Origin: Paracoccus beibuensis
GTDB taxonomy: Bacteria > Pseudomonadota > Alphaproteobacteria > Rhodobacterales > Rhodobacteraceae
Assembly: GCF_026162625.1 (NCBI RefSeq)
Contig: NZ_JAOTBD010000008.1
Span: 1-64,000, forward strand
DNA length: 64,000 nucleotides
Direction: 5' to 3'
Part shown: one piece after another, positions 18,270-28,828 of the stretch
Position numbering within the stretch: position 1 is the first letter of the stretch
Layout: the number at the start of each line of letters is the position of its first letter
The notes under the pieces: model-generated
The model's database searches: none
What the model was told of the DNA's origin: nothing
What the model saw: the letters and a program-made list of their open reading frames with translations, nothing else
Position numbers and translations under genes: made by a program

Positions 18270-19613
18270 TTACAGGTCCGGGCCAAGTTCGACGGGCGAG
18301 CCGTCCGAAAAACGGGCAAAGCGGAAGCGGCGAAGGTCATGGGCAGGGGCGCGGCCCTGAATCAGGTCCGCCATGACGCGACCGATCCCCGGCCCGATCC
18401 CGAAGCCGTGCCCCGACAGCCCGGTCGCGATAAAGAAGCCGCCGATCGGCGTTTCGTCCAGCACCGGCACCTGGTCGGGCGTCGTGTCGATCATGCCCGC
18501 CCAGGCCGCACGAATGCGCGGCCGCCCGATCTGCGGGAAGGCCGCCGCAAAGTCGTCCTGCAGGCGCGCCACCCGCCGTGGGTTCGGATCCGGGGACAGC
18601 ACGCGCATCGCCTCGAACGGCGACGGCGCGTCGGGCTTCCACCGCCGCGGTGTCGTCCAGGCGTCGGGATAGCCGCGAGGGGCCGCGCCCTGCAACCGCG
18701 TCAGGCGCAGATCGCGGCGGATCATCGGCAGGTAGGTCCGCAGGTGGCGCACCGCCGCCCGCCCGATCCAGAAGTCATGGGCCATGCCGGGGGCCAGCGT
18801 ATAGCCGCCATCCGCCCGGCGGCGGAAGGCAAAGTTCGCATCCGTCGCAGCGCCCGGCCAGAAATCGGGCATCGGCTCGGTCGCGGCGACGGTCGCGCGA
18901 ACCGACAGCTGCGGCAGGCTCAGCCCGGCATTGCCGGCGAACAGTCCTGACCAGGCGCCGCCGGCCAGAAGGACACGGTCGGCCGCGATGCGCCCGTCTT
19001 CGGTCACGACGCCAGTGACGCGGCCGTTCTGCATGTTCAGCGTCCGAACGGCGCAGTGTTCGCGGATCATCACGCCTTCCGCCACGGCCAGGTCCGCGAT
19101 GGCGGGCACCGCATGAGCGGGTTCGGCACGCATGTCCGACGGCGTCTGCAGCGCCCCTGCCCAGTCGGCCGCGTTGGGCAGGTCACGGGCCAACGCATCG
19201 CGACCGACGACCCGGCTGTCGAGGCCGTGGCGGCGCGCCACCTCCAGCCAGGCCTCGTAACGTGCCAGCGCGGCGTCGTCGGGGGCGAGGAAGCTGACGC
19301 CGCAGGTGACCAGCCCGATCCGTTCGCCCAATTCCTGCGCCAGGGAGGCCCACAGGCGCCGGGCCTCCAGCATGATCGGGATCTCGGCCTCGTCACGGCC
19401 CTGCGCGCGGACCCAGCCCCAGTTGCGGCTGGACTGTTCGCCGGCGATCACGCCCTTTTCGCACAGAACAACCCGCTGCCCGTCCCGCGCCAGGTAAAGC
19501 GCCGTGGTGACACCTGCGATTCCACCGCCGATGACAATGACATCCGCGGCGTCGGGCAGCGCGGCGCGATACCTCGGCGTGGCAGCTGGGCCGATCGGCG
19601 GCGCGGCCTTCAC
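18270..19613 (-). CDS. FAD-dependent oxidoreductase, DAO family
   Basis: 447 residues. The N-terminal Rossmann motif VIVIGGGIAGVTTALYLA with a downstream acidic residue (VVLCEKG) binds FAD, and SSRNWGWVRAQGRDEAE is typical of the gamma-glutamylputrescine oxidase-like (PuuB/OrdL) branch. The C-terminus has the second FAD motif (GLSGHGFGIGP). Such enzymes oxidise secondary or primary amines or amino acids. The start overlaps the ABC ATPase stop by ATGA, so it is co-translated with an uptake system. Confidence 0.87.
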   Translation of the reverse strand: MKAAPPIGPAATPRYRAALPDAADVIVIGGGIAGVTTALYLARDGQRVVLCEKGVIAGEQSSRNWGWVRAQGRDEAEIPIMLEARRLWASLAQELGERIGLVTCGVSFLAPDDAALARYEAWLEVARRHGLDSRVVGRDALARDLPNAADWAGALQTPSDMRAEPAHAVPAIADLAVAEGVMIREHCAVRTLNMQNGRVTGVVTEDGRIAADRVLLAGGAWSGLFAGNAGLSLPQLSVRATVAATEPMPDFWPGAATDANFAFRRRADGGYTLAPGMAHDFWIGRAAVRHLRTYLPMIRRDLRLTRLQGAAPRGYPDAWTTPRRWKPDAPSPFEAMRVLSPDPNPRRVARLQDDFAAAFPQIGRPRIRAAWAGMIDTTPDQVPVLDETPIGGFFIATGLSGHGFGIGPGIGRVMADLIQGRAPAHDLRRFRFARFSDGSPVELGPDL

Positions 19614-21442
19614 GAGTGGGTCGCCGGATCGACCAGCACCCGGTGCCCGGGCGAGACCTCGCGATAGGCCGAAGGGACTGCCTGGTAATCGACCGAATGA
19701 ATGGGCGACGGGATCGGGCGGAAATTCAGATCCTCGCTGATTTTCTTCTGGCGGGGATCGGCGACAGGCACGGCCGACATCAGCTGGCGTGTATAACTGT
19801 GCTGAGGGTTCTCGAACACCTGCTGTCGGGTGCCCAGTTCCACGATGCGGCCCAGATACATTACGCCGACATGATGGCTGACGCGCTCGACCACCGCCAT
19901 GTCATGGCTGATGAACAGCATCGAGATGCCCAGATCCTGCTGCAGTTCCATCAGCAGGTTCAGGACCTGGGCCTGAACCGAAACGTCCAGCGCCGACACG
20001 GCCTCGTCGGCGATGATCAGCTTGGGGTTCAGGGCCAGCGCCCGGGCGATGGCAATCCGCTGGCGCTGGCCGCCCGACATCTCGTGCGGGTAGCGGCGCA
20101 TGAAGCTGCGCGGCAACTCCACCCGGTCGAACAGCGCGGCGATCCGGTCCTGGCGTTCGCTTCGGCTGCCGATGCCATAGTTCTGCATCGGCTCGGCCAC
20201 CTGGTCATACAGCTTCATGTGCGGGTCGAGGCTGGCGAACGGGTCCTGAAAGATCATCTGCATGTCGCGGCGTGCGCGGCGCAGCGCCCGCTGCGACAGC
20301 GCCAGCACGTCGATGCCGCCGAGATCGACCGTGCCTGATTCAGGTTCGACCAGCCGCAGGATCGACCGCCCGCAGGTCGATTTCCCGCAGCCCGATTCCC
20401 CGACCAGCGACAGCGTTTCGCCAGCGTTTATGGTGAAGCTGACATCCTCGACCGCGTGAACGCGCGCCAAGGTGCGGCGCAGGACGCCACCCTTCACGGC
20501 AAAGCGCGTCGTCAGGTTCCTGACCGTCAGCAGCGGCCTGGGATCGGCCACGATGATCGGTTCCGGTGCGGCATGGCTGCCGTCGCCCATCAGGCGCAGG
20601 CGTTCGGGCGCGGGCTTTCCGGTCATCTCGCCCAGCCGCGGTACGGCGGCCAGCAGCATCTTGGTATAATCCTTTTGCGGATTCTCGAAGATCTGCTGGA
20701 CCGGGCCTTCCTCGACCTTGTCGCCGCGGTACATGACCACGACGCGGTCTGCCATCTGCGCGACCACCGCCATGTCATGGGTGATGAACAGAACGGCAAT
20801 CTGCTTTTCTCGCTTCAGCCGGTCGATCAGGGCCAGGATCTCGGCCTGAATGGTTACGTCCAGCGCGGTCGTGGGTTCGTCGCAGATCAGCAGACGCGGC
20901 TCGCAGGCCATGGCGATGGCGATGACGACGCGCTGGCGCATGCCGCCCGAGAGTTCATGCGGATACTGGTCCAGCCGACGTTCGGGCTCGGGGATGCGGA
21001 CCTGGCGCAGGATCTCGAGGGCGCGGGCGCGTGCCTCGGCCTTCTTCAGGCCGCGATGGGCGATCAGCCCCTCGACCAACTGGTCGCCGACGGTGAAGAC
21101 CGGGTTAAGCGCCGTCATGGGTTCCTGAAAGATCATGCCGATCTGGTTGCCGCGGATGTCGCGCATCGCGGCGCTGCCCTGCATGGCAAGGTCGACCACC
21201 TGGCCGTCCGCCTTTTCGAACATCAGCCGACCGCCCGCGATGGTGCCCCCGCCGAACTCCACCAGCCGCATCAGCGACAGCGAACTGACCGACTTGCCGG
21301 ATCCGGATTCGCCCACCACGCAGACGCATTCGCCCGGCTTGATGTCGAAGCTGACATCCTTGACGCCCACCACGATGCCGTCGCCAGTTTCGAATTCGAC
21401 GCGAAGCTTTTCAATTGAAACAAGCGGTTGTTGATCCAGCAT
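19610..21442 (-). CDS. Dipeptide/oligopeptide-type ABC ATPase, DppD-DppF fusion
   Basis: 610 residues, two complete ABC cassettes in one chain: GESGSGKS and LSGGMRQRV in the first half, GESGCGKST and [10 protein letters not shown] in the second. Each half ends with the oligopeptide C-terminal extension. The start at 21442 has AAGGA nine bases upstream; 19 extra in-frame codons to 21499 look non-coding. It is divergent from the matching binding protein and permeases (21.7-25.5 kb), so the importer is split across two transcripts. Confidence 0.92.
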   Translation of the reverse strand: MLDQQPLVSIEKLRVEFETGDGIVVGVKDVSFDIKPGECVCVVGESGSGKSVSSLSLMRLVEFGGGTIAGGRLMFEKADGQVVDLAMQGSAAMRDIRGNQIGMIFQEPMTALNPVFTVGDQLVEGLIAHRGLKKAEARARALEILRQVRIPEPERRLDQYPHELSGGMRQRVVIAIAMACEPRLLICDEPTTALDVTIQAEILALIDRLKREKQIAVLFITHDMAVVAQMADRVVVMYRGDKVEEGPVQQIFENPQKDYTKMLLAAVPRLGEMTGKPAPERLRLMGDGSHAAPEPIIVADPRPLLTVRNLTTRFAVKGGVLRRTLARVHAVEDVSFTINAGETLSLVGESGCGKSTCGRSILRLVEPESGTVDLGGIDVLALSQRALRRARRDMQMIFQDPFASLDPHMKLYDQVAEPMQNYGIGSRSERQDRIAALFDRVELPRSFMRRYPHEMSGGQRQRIAIARALALNPKLIIADEAVSALDVSVQAQVLNLLMELQQDLGISMLFISHDMAVVERVSHHVGVMYLGRIVELGTRQQVFENPQHSYTRQLMSAVPVADPRQKKISEDLNFRPIPSPIHSVDYQAVPSAYREVSPGHRVLVDPATHS

Positions 21443-21697
21443 GACAGGTTCCTTCCAGCGCCCCAGCTGAAAGGCTAGCCGCTGCCCTGCGAAAGTCAAA
21501 GCCGAAACCGTGCGTCACGGCCGACGCGAATGGTCTTGCTTTTCAAATGAGCTTCGTCCGATGATATCCTTATTCCGCAGGGACGACGACACACCACGAC
21601 CACCCCCAAAGGGGCGGAAACAGGACAAGAAACAGCCCAAGAATGGCTGACGGTGGCGATGATCCCCGCGGGTCCGGACACCCAACAGGAGAGTGCA

Positions 21698-23401
21698 ATG
21701 AAGCTGAAAACCGTGTTGATGGGCGCTGTCGCGACGCTGGCGATGGCCTCTGCCGCCTTTGCCGAACGCGGCAGCGACGGTCAGGTGAACCTCATCATGT
21801 GGCAGGCGCCCTCGACGATGAACCCCTATCTGTCGGGCGGCACCAAGGAGATCATCGCCGGCAGCCTGACGCTGGAACCGCTGGCAGGCTATGACACCGA
21901 AGGCAACATCTTCCCGCGCCTCGTGACGGAAATCCCGTCGCTTGAAAACGGCGGCATCGCCGAGGACCTGACGTCGGTCACCTGGAAGCTGCGCGACGAC
22001 ATCAGGTGGTCGGACGGCACCCCCTTCACCGCCGATGACGTCGTCTTCACCGGCGAATACTGCATGCATCCCGAAGGCGGCTGTTCGCAGCTGGCCAAGT
22101 TCGAGGGCGTCACATCGATCGAGGCGGTCGACCCGCACACGGTCCGCGTGAACTTCGATTCCCCCCGCCCCGACCCGTTCTCGGCCTTCGTGGGCGGGCA
22201 GTCGCCCATCCTGCAAAAGGCGCAGTTCGAAAACTGCATCGGCGCCAATGCCCCCACCTGCACCGAACAGAACTTCAACCCCATCGGCACCGGCGCCTTC
22301 CGCGTGACCGAATTCCTGACGAACGACACCATCACGCTGGAAGCCAGCCCGGAATATCGCGACCCCGAGAAGCCCGCCTTCGCGACCATGCTGGTCAAGG
22401 GCGGCGGCGACGCGGCCGGTGCCGCGCGGTCCGTGCTGGAGACGGGCGAGTTCGACTATGCCTGGAACACCCAGCTGGCCCCCGACGTCATCGCCGGGAT
22501 GGAGGCCGCGGGCCGCGGCAAGATCTCCGCCGCCTTCGGCAGCCTTGTCGAACGCATCCACGTGAACCTGACCGACCCGTCGTCGTCGCTGCCTGATGGC
22601 GAGCGGTCGACGTTGGAGCATCCCCACCCGTTCCTGAGCGATCCGGCGGTGCGCGCGGCGCTGTCGATGGCCATCGACCGCGGCCTGCTGGTGGAAATAG
22701 GCTATGGTCTTGCCGGCCAGCCGACCTGCAACTATGTCCCCGCCCCCGAAGCCTGGGCGTCGGACAATACCGAATGCCTGACCCAGGACATCGAAGGTGC
22801 GAACGCCCTTCTGGACGAAGCCGGCTGGGTCCGCGGCCCCGATGGTGTTCGCGAAAAGGACGGCGTGCGTCTCAGCATGCTGTTCCAGACCTCGGTCAAC
22901 GCAGTGCGGCAGGACTTCCAGGCGCTGATCAAACAGTGGTGGTCCGAGATCGGCATCGAGAGCGAACTGAAGACCGTCGATGCGTCGGTGTTCTTCGGGT
23001 CCGACGCCGGATCGCCCGACACGCTGCAGAAGTTCTATGCCGACGTGCAGATGTATGCCGACAACTTCGAGGGCACGAACCCCGCGCCCTACCTGGCCAA
23101 GTGGACCTGCAACAAGGCGCCCTCGCCTGCGAACCAGTGGCAGGGCGAGAACATCAGCCGCTTCTGCGACGAGGAATTCGACCGTCTCGTGGACGAGATC
23201 GAGGGTGTCGTCGATGCCGACGAACGCGCCACGATGGGCCGCAAGATGAACGACATGCTGACCAAGGACAGCAACGCGATCATCCCCATCGTCTATCGCG
23301 GCACGGCCTCGGCCCATTCCAACACGCTTGGCGGGGTTGCGCTGAACGCCTGGGACAGCGAGACCTGGAACGTCGCCGACTGGTATCGTCTCGAAGAGTA
23401 A
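21698..23401 (+). CDS. Peptide-type ABC solute-binding protein (SBP_bac_5)
   Basis: 567 residues with a signal peptide (about 1-22, cleavage after AFA). The SBP family 5 core includes LRDDIRWSDGTPFTADDV near residue 100. The ATG at 21698 with AGGAGAG upstream is chosen over an in-frame start at 21653. Family members bind di/oligopeptides, opines or other amides. Two hairpins separate it from the permease genes. Confidence 0.92.
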   Translation: MKLKTVLMGAVATLAMASAAFAERGSDGQVNLIMWQAPSTMNPYLSGGTKEIIAGSLTLEPLAGYDTEGNIFPRLVTEIPSLENGGIAEDLTSVTWKLRDDIRWSDGTPFTADDVVFTGEYCMHPEGGCSQLAKFEGVTSIEAVDPHTVRVNFDSPRPDPFSAFVGGQSPILQKAQFENCIGANAPTCTEQNFNPIGTGAFRVTEFLTNDTITLEASPEYRDPEKPAFATMLVKGGGDAAGAARSVLETGEFDYAWNTQLAPDVIAGMEAAGRGKISAAFGSLVERIHVNLTDPSSSLPDGERSTLEHPHPFLSDPAVRAALSMAIDRGLLVEIGYGLAGQPTCNYVPAPEAWASDNTECLTQDIEGANALLDEAGWVRGPDGVREKDGVRLSMLFQTSVNAVRQDFQALIKQWWSEIGIESELKTVDASVFFGSDAGSPDTLQKFYADVQMYADNFEGTNPAPYLAKWTCNKAPSPANQWQGENISRFCDEEFDRLVDEIEGVVDADERATMGRKMNDMLTKDSNAIIPIVYRGTASAHSNTLGGVALNAWDSETWNVADWYRLEE

Positions 23402-23414
23402 GCTGACCTGCCGC

Positions 23415-23432
23415 CCCGGCCATCCGGCCGGG
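23415..23432 (+). promoter_or_regulatory. Intercistronic hairpin after binding-protein gene
   Basis: CCCGGCC-ATCC-GGCCGGG is a perfect seven-base stem 14 bases after the stop codon, with no U-tract. Such hairpins often stabilise the binding-protein mRNA or partly terminate, giving more binding protein than permease. Confidence 0.6.
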
Positions 23433-23435
23433 ACG

Positions 23436-23480
23436 GCGCCCCTCTTCGCGATCCCGCGCCAGCAACATCCAGAGGGGCGC
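23436..23480 (+). promoter_or_regulatory. Second intercistronic stem, ten base pairs
   Basis: GCGCCCCTCT and AGAGGGGCGC are perfect complements 25 bases apart, ending 27 bases before the permease start. Together with the preceding hairpin almost the whole leader is structured, so partial attenuation of the permease genes is plausible. Confidence 0.55.
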
Positions 23481-23507
23481 GTGGACACCCTATCGGATCG
23501 AGGCGAC

Positions 23508-24515
23508 ATGCTGAGTTTCACCATCCGTCGGCTGCTGCTGGCAATCCCGACATTGCTGTTCATCTCGCTGGTGATCTTCCTGCTTCTGGAAGCCTCGCCC
23601 GGCGACCCGCTGGCCGACGTGCCCCTGACCGTTCCCCCCGAGGTGCGCGAGCGCATGCGCGAGGCGCTTGGCCTGGGCGATCCCTGGCCCATCCGCTATA
23701 TCCTGTGGCTGAAGCAGTTCTTCTGGGTCGAGCCGCTCCACTGGACCGACCAAGTCTTCGGGACATCCTTCAGCGAGGGGATGCAGCGCATCATCAGCTT
23801 CCAGTCGCGCAGCCCGGTCTTCGACGTGATCGCGCAGCGCGTGCCGCAGACCCTGACGGTGGTCGGCATGTCCTATGTCGTCGGCGTCCTGATCGCGATC
23901 CCCATCGGCATCCTGTCGGCCTATCGCCAGTACAGCTGGTTCGACCAGATCGGCACCTTCGTGTCTATGATCGGTTTTTCCATGCCGACCTTCTTCACCG
24001 GTGTCGTGCTGATCATCATCTTCGCCGTGAACCTCCAGTGGTTCCCGTCGGTCTATGACACCACGCTGGAGGTGAGGGACTGGGACAGCTTCCTGCAGCA
24101 GGCGCGCCAGATGGTGATGCCGGTGACAGTGCTGGCCCTTTACAACGCGGCGCAGATCAGCCGCTTCATGCGGTCCTCGATGCTGGACAACCTGGGCCAG
24201 GACTATGTTCGCACCGCCCGCGCCAAGGGTCTGTCGGAACGTGTCGTCGTGCTGAAGCACGTGCTGAGGAACAGCCTGATCCCGGTCGTCACCGTCATTG
24301 CGCTTGGCCTTCCGGCGGTCTTCGGCGGGGCCATCATCACCGAACAGGTGTTCAAGGTGAACGGGCTGGGCCAGCTGCTGATCTCGGCCATCCATGGCAA
24401 CGACATCCCGATGGTGCTGACGCTGACCTTCATTTTCGCGATCCTGATCGTCGTCTTCACGCTTGTTGCAGACATCCTCTACGGGGTGCTGGACCCGAGG
24501 ATCCGCTATGACTGA
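23508..24515 (+). CDS. Peptide-type ABC permease (DppB-like)
   Basis: 335 residues. The N-terminus MLSFTIRRLLLAIPTLLFIS is typical of DppB/OppB, with a large periplasmic loop before the TM2-6 core. The cytoplasmic EAA-type loop DYVRTARAKGLSE contacts the ATPase. The ATG at 23508 with GAGG five bases upstream is preferred to a GTG at 23481. Confidence 0.92.
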   Translation: MLSFTIRRLLLAIPTLLFISLVIFLLLEASPGDPLADVPLTVPPEVRERMREALGLGDPWPIRYILWLKQFFWVEPLHWTDQVFGTSFSEGMQRIISFQSRSPVFDVIAQRVPQTLTVVGMSYVVGVLIAIPIGILSAYRQYSWFDQIGTFVSMIGFSMPTFFTGVVLIIIFAVNLQWFPSVYDTTLEVRDWDSFLQQARQMVMPVTVLALYNAAQISRFMRSSMLDNLGQDYVRTARAKGLSERVVVLKHVLRNSLIPVVTVIALGLPAVFGGAIITEQVFKVNGLGQLLISAIHGNDIPMVLTLTFIFAILIVVFTLVADILYGVLDPRIRYD

Positions 24516-25494
24516 CACGACCCGCACCGACACCGATCCGCTGCGCGCCGCCGCCGGCAATGCCGCCACGCCGGAAGGGATCAGCCCGCCCATCGTTCCG
24601 CCGCAGGCCGAGGTCGCCACCCGCAGCCAGTGGCTGGACGTCTGGCGCCAGTTCCGCAGCCATCGTGGTGCGATGGTGGGGCTGGTGATCTTCGTGTCCA
24701 TCATCCTCTTCGTGTCGGTGGGGCCGCTGATCTGGACGATCGATCCGACCTATGTGGACATCCGCGCGCGCAACTCGGGCTTCTCGGTGGCCCATCCCCT
24801 GGGAACCGACCAGCTGGGCCGCGACCTGCTGGCGCGGCTGATGGCGGGGGGGCAGGTCTCCATCGCCGTGGGGCTGACCGCGATGATCATCGCGATCTTC
24901 ATCGGCAGCCTGATCGGCGTGATGTCGGGCTATTTCCGCCGGCTCGACGCCCCCCTGATGCGCCTGACCGAGCTGTTCCTGGCCCTGCCCCTTCTGCCCC
25001 TTCTGCTGCTGATGGTGACGCTGTTCCGCGAACCGCTGTCCCAGACCTTCGGTCCGGCCTTGGGGATATTCTTCCTGATCGTCGGCGCGATCGGCGCAAC
25101 CAGCTGGATGCAGGCCGCCCGCATCGTCCGCGGCGAGGTTCTTGGCCTGAAGGAGCGAGAGTTCATCCTCGCCGCCCGGTCCATCGGGACACCGTCGCAC
25201 CGGATGATCCTGCGCCACATCCTGCCGAACGTCCTGTCGCCGATCATGGTCGCAGCGACGCTCGGTATCGCCACCGCGATCATCACCGAGTCCGCGCTCA
25301 GCTTCCTCGGGCTTGGCTTTCCGCCAGATTTCCCGACCTGGGGGCGGCTGCTCTATGACGCGGTGGATCAGATGGTGCTTTATCCGTGGCGGGTAATCTT
25401 TCCCGGCGTTCTGATCTCGCTGACCGTGCTCTGCGTGAACTATATCGGCGACGGGCTGCGCGACGCGATGGACCCGCGAATCCGCGGGCGGTGA
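24508..25494 (+). CDS. Peptide-type ABC permease (DppC-like)
   Basis: 328 residues: a polar N-terminal tail of about 45, then the DppC/OppC core with HPLGTDQLGRDLLARLMAG and the EAA-type loop (REFILAARSIGTPSHRMI). The start overlaps the previous stop by eight bases. It ends the operon and a strong hairpin follows. Confidence 0.92.
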   Translation: MTDTTRTDTDPLRAAAGNAATPEGISPPIVPPQAEVATRSQWLDVWRQFRSHRGAMVGLVIFVSIILFVSVGPLIWTIDPTYVDIRARNSGFSVAHPLGTDQLGRDLLARLMAGGQVSIAVGLTAMIIAIFIGSLIGVMSGYFRRLDAPLMRLTELFLALPLLPLLLLMVTLFREPLSQTFGPALGIFFLIVGAIGATSWMQAARIVRGEVLGLKEREFILAARSIGTPSHRMILRHILPNVLSPIMVAATLGIATAIITESALSFLGLGFPPDFPTWGRLLYDAVDQMVLYPWRVIFPGVLISLTVLCVNYIGDGLRDAMDPRIRGR

Positions 25495-25516
25495 CCCGCC
25501 TGCCGGAGCGATCATC

Positions 25517-25539
25517 GAGGGGGCGCAAGCGCCCCCCTC
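25517..25539. terminator. Bidirectional hairpin between convergent genes
   Basis: GGGGGCGC-AA-GCGCCCCC is a perfect eight-base stem, extended by GAG/CTC with one bulged C. It lies in the 51-base gap between the stops of the permease (plus) and ALDH16 (minus) genes. Confidence 0.7.
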
Positions 25540-25545
25540 ATCACG

Positions 25546-27882
25546 TCAATAGGCTGCGCTGCCGCTGCCCGCCGGCAGGGCACCGTAGGGCAGCCAGATC
25601 GTCTTTGTGCGCGTGGCATGGCGCAGGAAGACCTCGCCCTGCGCCTGCGGGCCCGTCCAGTCGCGCGAAGGAACGGCCCAGACCGGCTTGAGGTTGCCCG
25701 TGCCGGCGCGGCCGATGGCCGCCAACTCCTGCGGGTCGCCCGCGTGCCAGAATCCCGCGACCTCGTCATGGGCAGCAAGGTGGACGGCCAGATCGGCACG
25801 CGGACCTGTGACGATGTTGACCACGCCGCCCGGCAGGTCCGACGTGTCGAAGACCTGGTAGAGGTCCGTCACCGCCAGCGGATCGTCCTGCGCCGGGATC
25901 GCCACGACCGCGTTGCCCATGGCAATCGCCGGCAGGACCAGCGACAGGAAACCCGCCAGCGGCTGCGAATTCGGGCAGGCGATGCCGACCACGCCCATCG
26001 GCTCGGGGATCACGGTCACCAGGTGGCCGGGCTTGGCCTGGACGGTCGCACCGTCGAACTTGTCCGCCCATGCGGCATAGTGGAACGCGCGGGCGATGGC
26101 GGCCTCGACCTCGGCCCCGCTGGTGCGGGCGGCGAATTCGGCCGCGCGCGCCGAGAGGTTCTCGGCGACGTAGAACAGAACCTGCGCCCGGGCATGGCCG
26201 CCCATCGCGGCCCATTTGCCGGCCTTGGTGGCCGCTTCGACGGCGTTCCGGATGTCCTTGCGGCTGCCCAAAGGCGCCAGCCCGCCCGGCACCGCATACA
26301 TCGCCCCCGCATCAGGCCGCTTCTGCGCCCCCCCATAATAGAGCTTGGCCGTGCGGTCGATGCCCTGCCCTGCCGGGCCTGTCCCCTCGGTCACGGCAAC
26401 GGGGGACTTGGGTGCGGCCTCTGGCGCTGCTTTGACCAACGGTTCGGCCAGATAGTCGAGCATGCCCGCGGCGCCCCCCTCGCGGCCATATCCGCTTTCG
26501 CGATAGCCGCCGAAGGGCGCGGCGGCGTCGAACATGTTGGCGCCGTTGATCCAGACCACCCCGGCCTTGATCCGCGCGGCGAGGTCGGTGGCGACCGTCG
26601 CGCTTTCCGACCAGACTGATCCGGCAAGGCCGTAGCGGGTGTTGTTCGCCAGCTCGACCGCCTCATCCGCCGTGCGGAAGGTCGACAGCGTCGCGATGGG
26701 GCCGAAGATTTCGTGGCTCATTCCCGGATTGGCAGGGGCGATGTTTCGCAGATAGCCGGGTGCGATGAAGCAGCCCTCTTGCGGCTGACCGCCGACCAGT
26801 TCGGCCCCCGCCTCGGTCGCGGCGCGGCAGATGGACAGGATGCGCGCCTTCTGCACCGGATCGACGATGGCGCCGATGTCGGTGGACTTGTCCAGCGGCG
26901 CGCCGACGCGCAGCCGGGCCATCCGGACGCGCAGCAGTGTCTCGAACCGCTCGGCCACGGATTCGGCCACCAGAATGCGCGATCCGGCGCAGCAGACTTG
27001 CCCCTGGTTGAACCAGATGCTGTCGACGACGCCTTCGACGGCGGCGTCCAGATCGGCGTCCTCCATCACGACGAATGGCGACTTGCCGCCCAGTTCCAGC
27101 GTCAGTTTCCGCCCCGTGCCCGCCAAAGCGGCCGCGATGCCGCGCCCGACCTCTGTCGAGCCGGTGAAGGCGATCTTGTCGACGTCCGAAGCGACCAGCG
27201 CCGCACCCGTCGCACCGTCGCCGGTCACGATGTTCACGACGCCCGCCGGCAGGCCGACCTCCTGACATATCTCGGCGAAGGCCAGGGCCGTCAGAGGCGT
27301 GTATTCCGCAGGCTTCAGCACCACCGTGTTGCCCGCCGCCAGCGCGGGCGCGATCTTCCAGGCCAGCATCAGCAGCGGGAAGTTCCACGGGATGATCTGG
27401 CCGCAGACGCCAAGCGGCGCGTGGCTGAGAAAGCGCGTGTCGCGCAATTCGGCCCAGCCCGCGTGGTGATAGAGGTGCCGCGCGACCAACGGCACGTCGA
27501 TGTCGCGCGCCTCGCGGATCGGCTTGCCGTTGTCCAGCGTCTCCAGCACCGACAGGAAACGCTCGCGCTTCTGCACATGCCGCGCAAGCGCATAGAGGTA
27601 CTTCGCCCGTTCGGTGCCGGACAGGGCCGCCCAGCCCACTTGCGCCTCGCGCGCTGCTTTGACTGCTGCGGCTATGTCGGCGTCCGACCCCTGCGAGACC
27701 TGCGCCAGCACCTCACCGGTCGACGGGTCGCGGGTCTCGAACGTTTCACCCGGTGCGGTGAATGCGCCGTTGATGAAGTGGCCGAAGCTGCCGCGGCACA
27801 CCAGCCAGTTGTGGGCGGCGGTGCTGTCCTCGGTCGAGGGGCCGTAGTCCATCGTCTGCATGATCTCGCTCACTTGGGTCAT
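25546..27882 (-). CDS. ALDH16-type two-domain aldehyde dehydrogenase
   Basis: 778 residues with two aldehyde-dehydrogenase regions. The first (about 40-490) is complete, with the NAD-site Glu in LELGGKSPF and the catalytic Cys in [12 protein letters not shown]. The second (about 515-778) keeps the Rossmann part ([24 protein letters not shown]) but has no catalytic Cys segment. This layout and length match bacterial ALDH16. Seven bases after deoC, with GAGG before the ATG at 27882. It probably oxidises acetaldehyde released by DeoC, or a similar aldehyde. Confidence 0.9.
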   Translation of the reverse strand: MTQVSEIMQTMDYGPSTEDSTAAHNWLVCRGSFGHFINGAFTAPGETFETRDPSTGEVLAQVSQGSDADIAAAVKAAREAQVGWAALSGTERAKYLYALARHVQKRERFLSVLETLDNGKPIREARDIDVPLVARHLYHHAGWAELRDTRFLSHAPLGVCGQIIPWNFPLLMLAWKIAPALAAGNTVVLKPAEYTPLTALAFAEICQEVGLPAGVVNIVTGDGATGAALVASDVDKIAFTGSTEVGRGIAAALAGTGRKLTLELGGKSPFVVMEDADLDAAVEGVVDSIWFNQGQVCCAGSRILVAESVAERFETLLRVRMARLRVGAPLDKSTDIGAIVDPVQKARILSICRAATEAGAELVGGQPQEGCFIAPGYLRNIAPANPGMSHEIFGPIATLSTFRTADEAVELANNTRYGLAGSVWSESATVATDLAARIKAGVVWINGANMFDAAAPFGGYRESGYGREGGAAGMLDYLAEPLVKAAPEAAPKSPVAVTEGTGPAGQGIDRTAKLYYGGAQKRPDAGAMYAVPGGLAPLGSRKDIRNAVEAATKAGKWAAMGGHARAQVLFYVAENLSARAAEFAARTSGAEVEAAIARAFHYAAWADKFDGATVQAKPGHLVTVIPEPMGVVGIACPNSQPLAGFLSLVLPAIAMGNAVVAIPAQDDPLAVTDLYQVFDTSDLPGGVVNIVTGPRADLAVHLAAHDEVAGFWHAGDPQELAAIGRAGTGNLKPVWAVPSRDWTGPQAQGEVFLRHATRTKTIWLPYGALPAGSGSAAY

Positions 27883-27889
27883 CGGGTCC

Positions 27890-28828
27890 TCAGGCAATCG
27901 CTTGGCGATGGGCGGCGGCGTAGCGGCCCGTGACGTGGTGGCTGATCTGGCGTTCAATATCGCCCAGAAGGCTGGAGGCGCCGATGCGGAAGAGGTCGGG
28001 TGCCAGCCAATCGCGGCCCAGTTCCTCGGCCATCAGCACCTGCCAGCTGATCGCGTCCCTGGCGGTGCGCAGGCCGCCTGCCGGCTTGAAGCCGACCTTG
28101 ATGCCGGTGCGGGCGTGGTGATCGCGGATGGTGCGGACCATCACCAGGCTGACCGGCAGAGTGGCGTTCACGCCCTCTTTCCCCGTCGAGGTCTTGATCC
28201 AGTCCGAGCCCGCCTGCATCGCGACATGGCTAGCCTTGGCGACGTTTTCCAGCGACTTCAGGTCGCCCGTGGCCAGGATCGCCTTCATCCGCGCCGCCCC
28301 GCAGGCCTCGCGCATCGCGCGCAGCTCATCATACAGCGCCGTCCAGTTGCCCTGCAGCACATGGGCGCGGGTGATGACGATGTCGATCTCGTCCGCGCCC
28401 TGGTCGACGGCATAGCGGATCTCGGCCAGGCGCAGCTCCAGGGGCATCAGGCCGGCGGGGAAACCCGTCGCCACGCTGGCCACCGGGATGCCGCTGTTGC
28501 CAAGGGCGCGCTTTGCCGGCGCGACCATCGTCGGATAGACGCAGACCGCGCCGGTGGTCAGCCCGGTCACGCCCACGGCCTCCAGCAGGTCGGCGGCGAT
28601 GGGCTGGCGCGCCTTGGCACACAGGCGGGCCACGCGGTCGGGCGTGTCGTCGCCCGCCAGCGTGGTCAGGTCGATGCAGCGCACCGCGTTCAGAAGCCAG
28701 GCCGCCTGGTGGTCCTTCTTCAGGCTGCGCCGCGTTGGCAATGTCGCGGCCCGCCGCTCGACCGCGGGGGTGTTGATCCTGATTCCGCTGAACCAGTCCA
28801 GGTGAAGATCGGTGCCAGGATTGCTCAT
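27890..28828 (-). CDS. deoC: DeoC, deoxyribose-phosphate aldolase
   Basis: 312 residues, the longer class I DeoC type. The Schiff-base Lys is in WIKTSTGKEGVNAT. CVYP near the barrel start and GFKPAGGLRT near the end fit the family. It splits deoxyribose-5-phosphate into glyceraldehyde-3-phosphate and acetaldehyde. The ATG at 28828 overlaps the DUF1523 stop as ATGA, and the upstream in-frame extension is not protein-like. Co-transcribed with ALDH16 downstream. Confidence 0.93.
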   Translation of the reverse strand: MSNPGTDLHLDWFSGIRINTPAVERRAATLPTRRSLKKDHQAAWLLNAVRCIDLTTLAGDDTPDRVARLCAKARQPIAADLLEAVGVTGLTTGAVCVYPTMVAPAKRALGNSGIPVASVATGFPAGLMPLELRLAEIRYAVDQGADEIDIVITRAHVLQGNWTALYDELRAMREACGAARMKAILATGDLKSLENVAKASHVAMQAGSDWIKTSTGKEGVNATLPVSLVMVRTIRDHHARTGIKVGFKPAGGLRTARDAISWQVLMAEELGRDWLAPDLFRIGASSLLGDIERQISHHVTGRYAAAHRQAIA

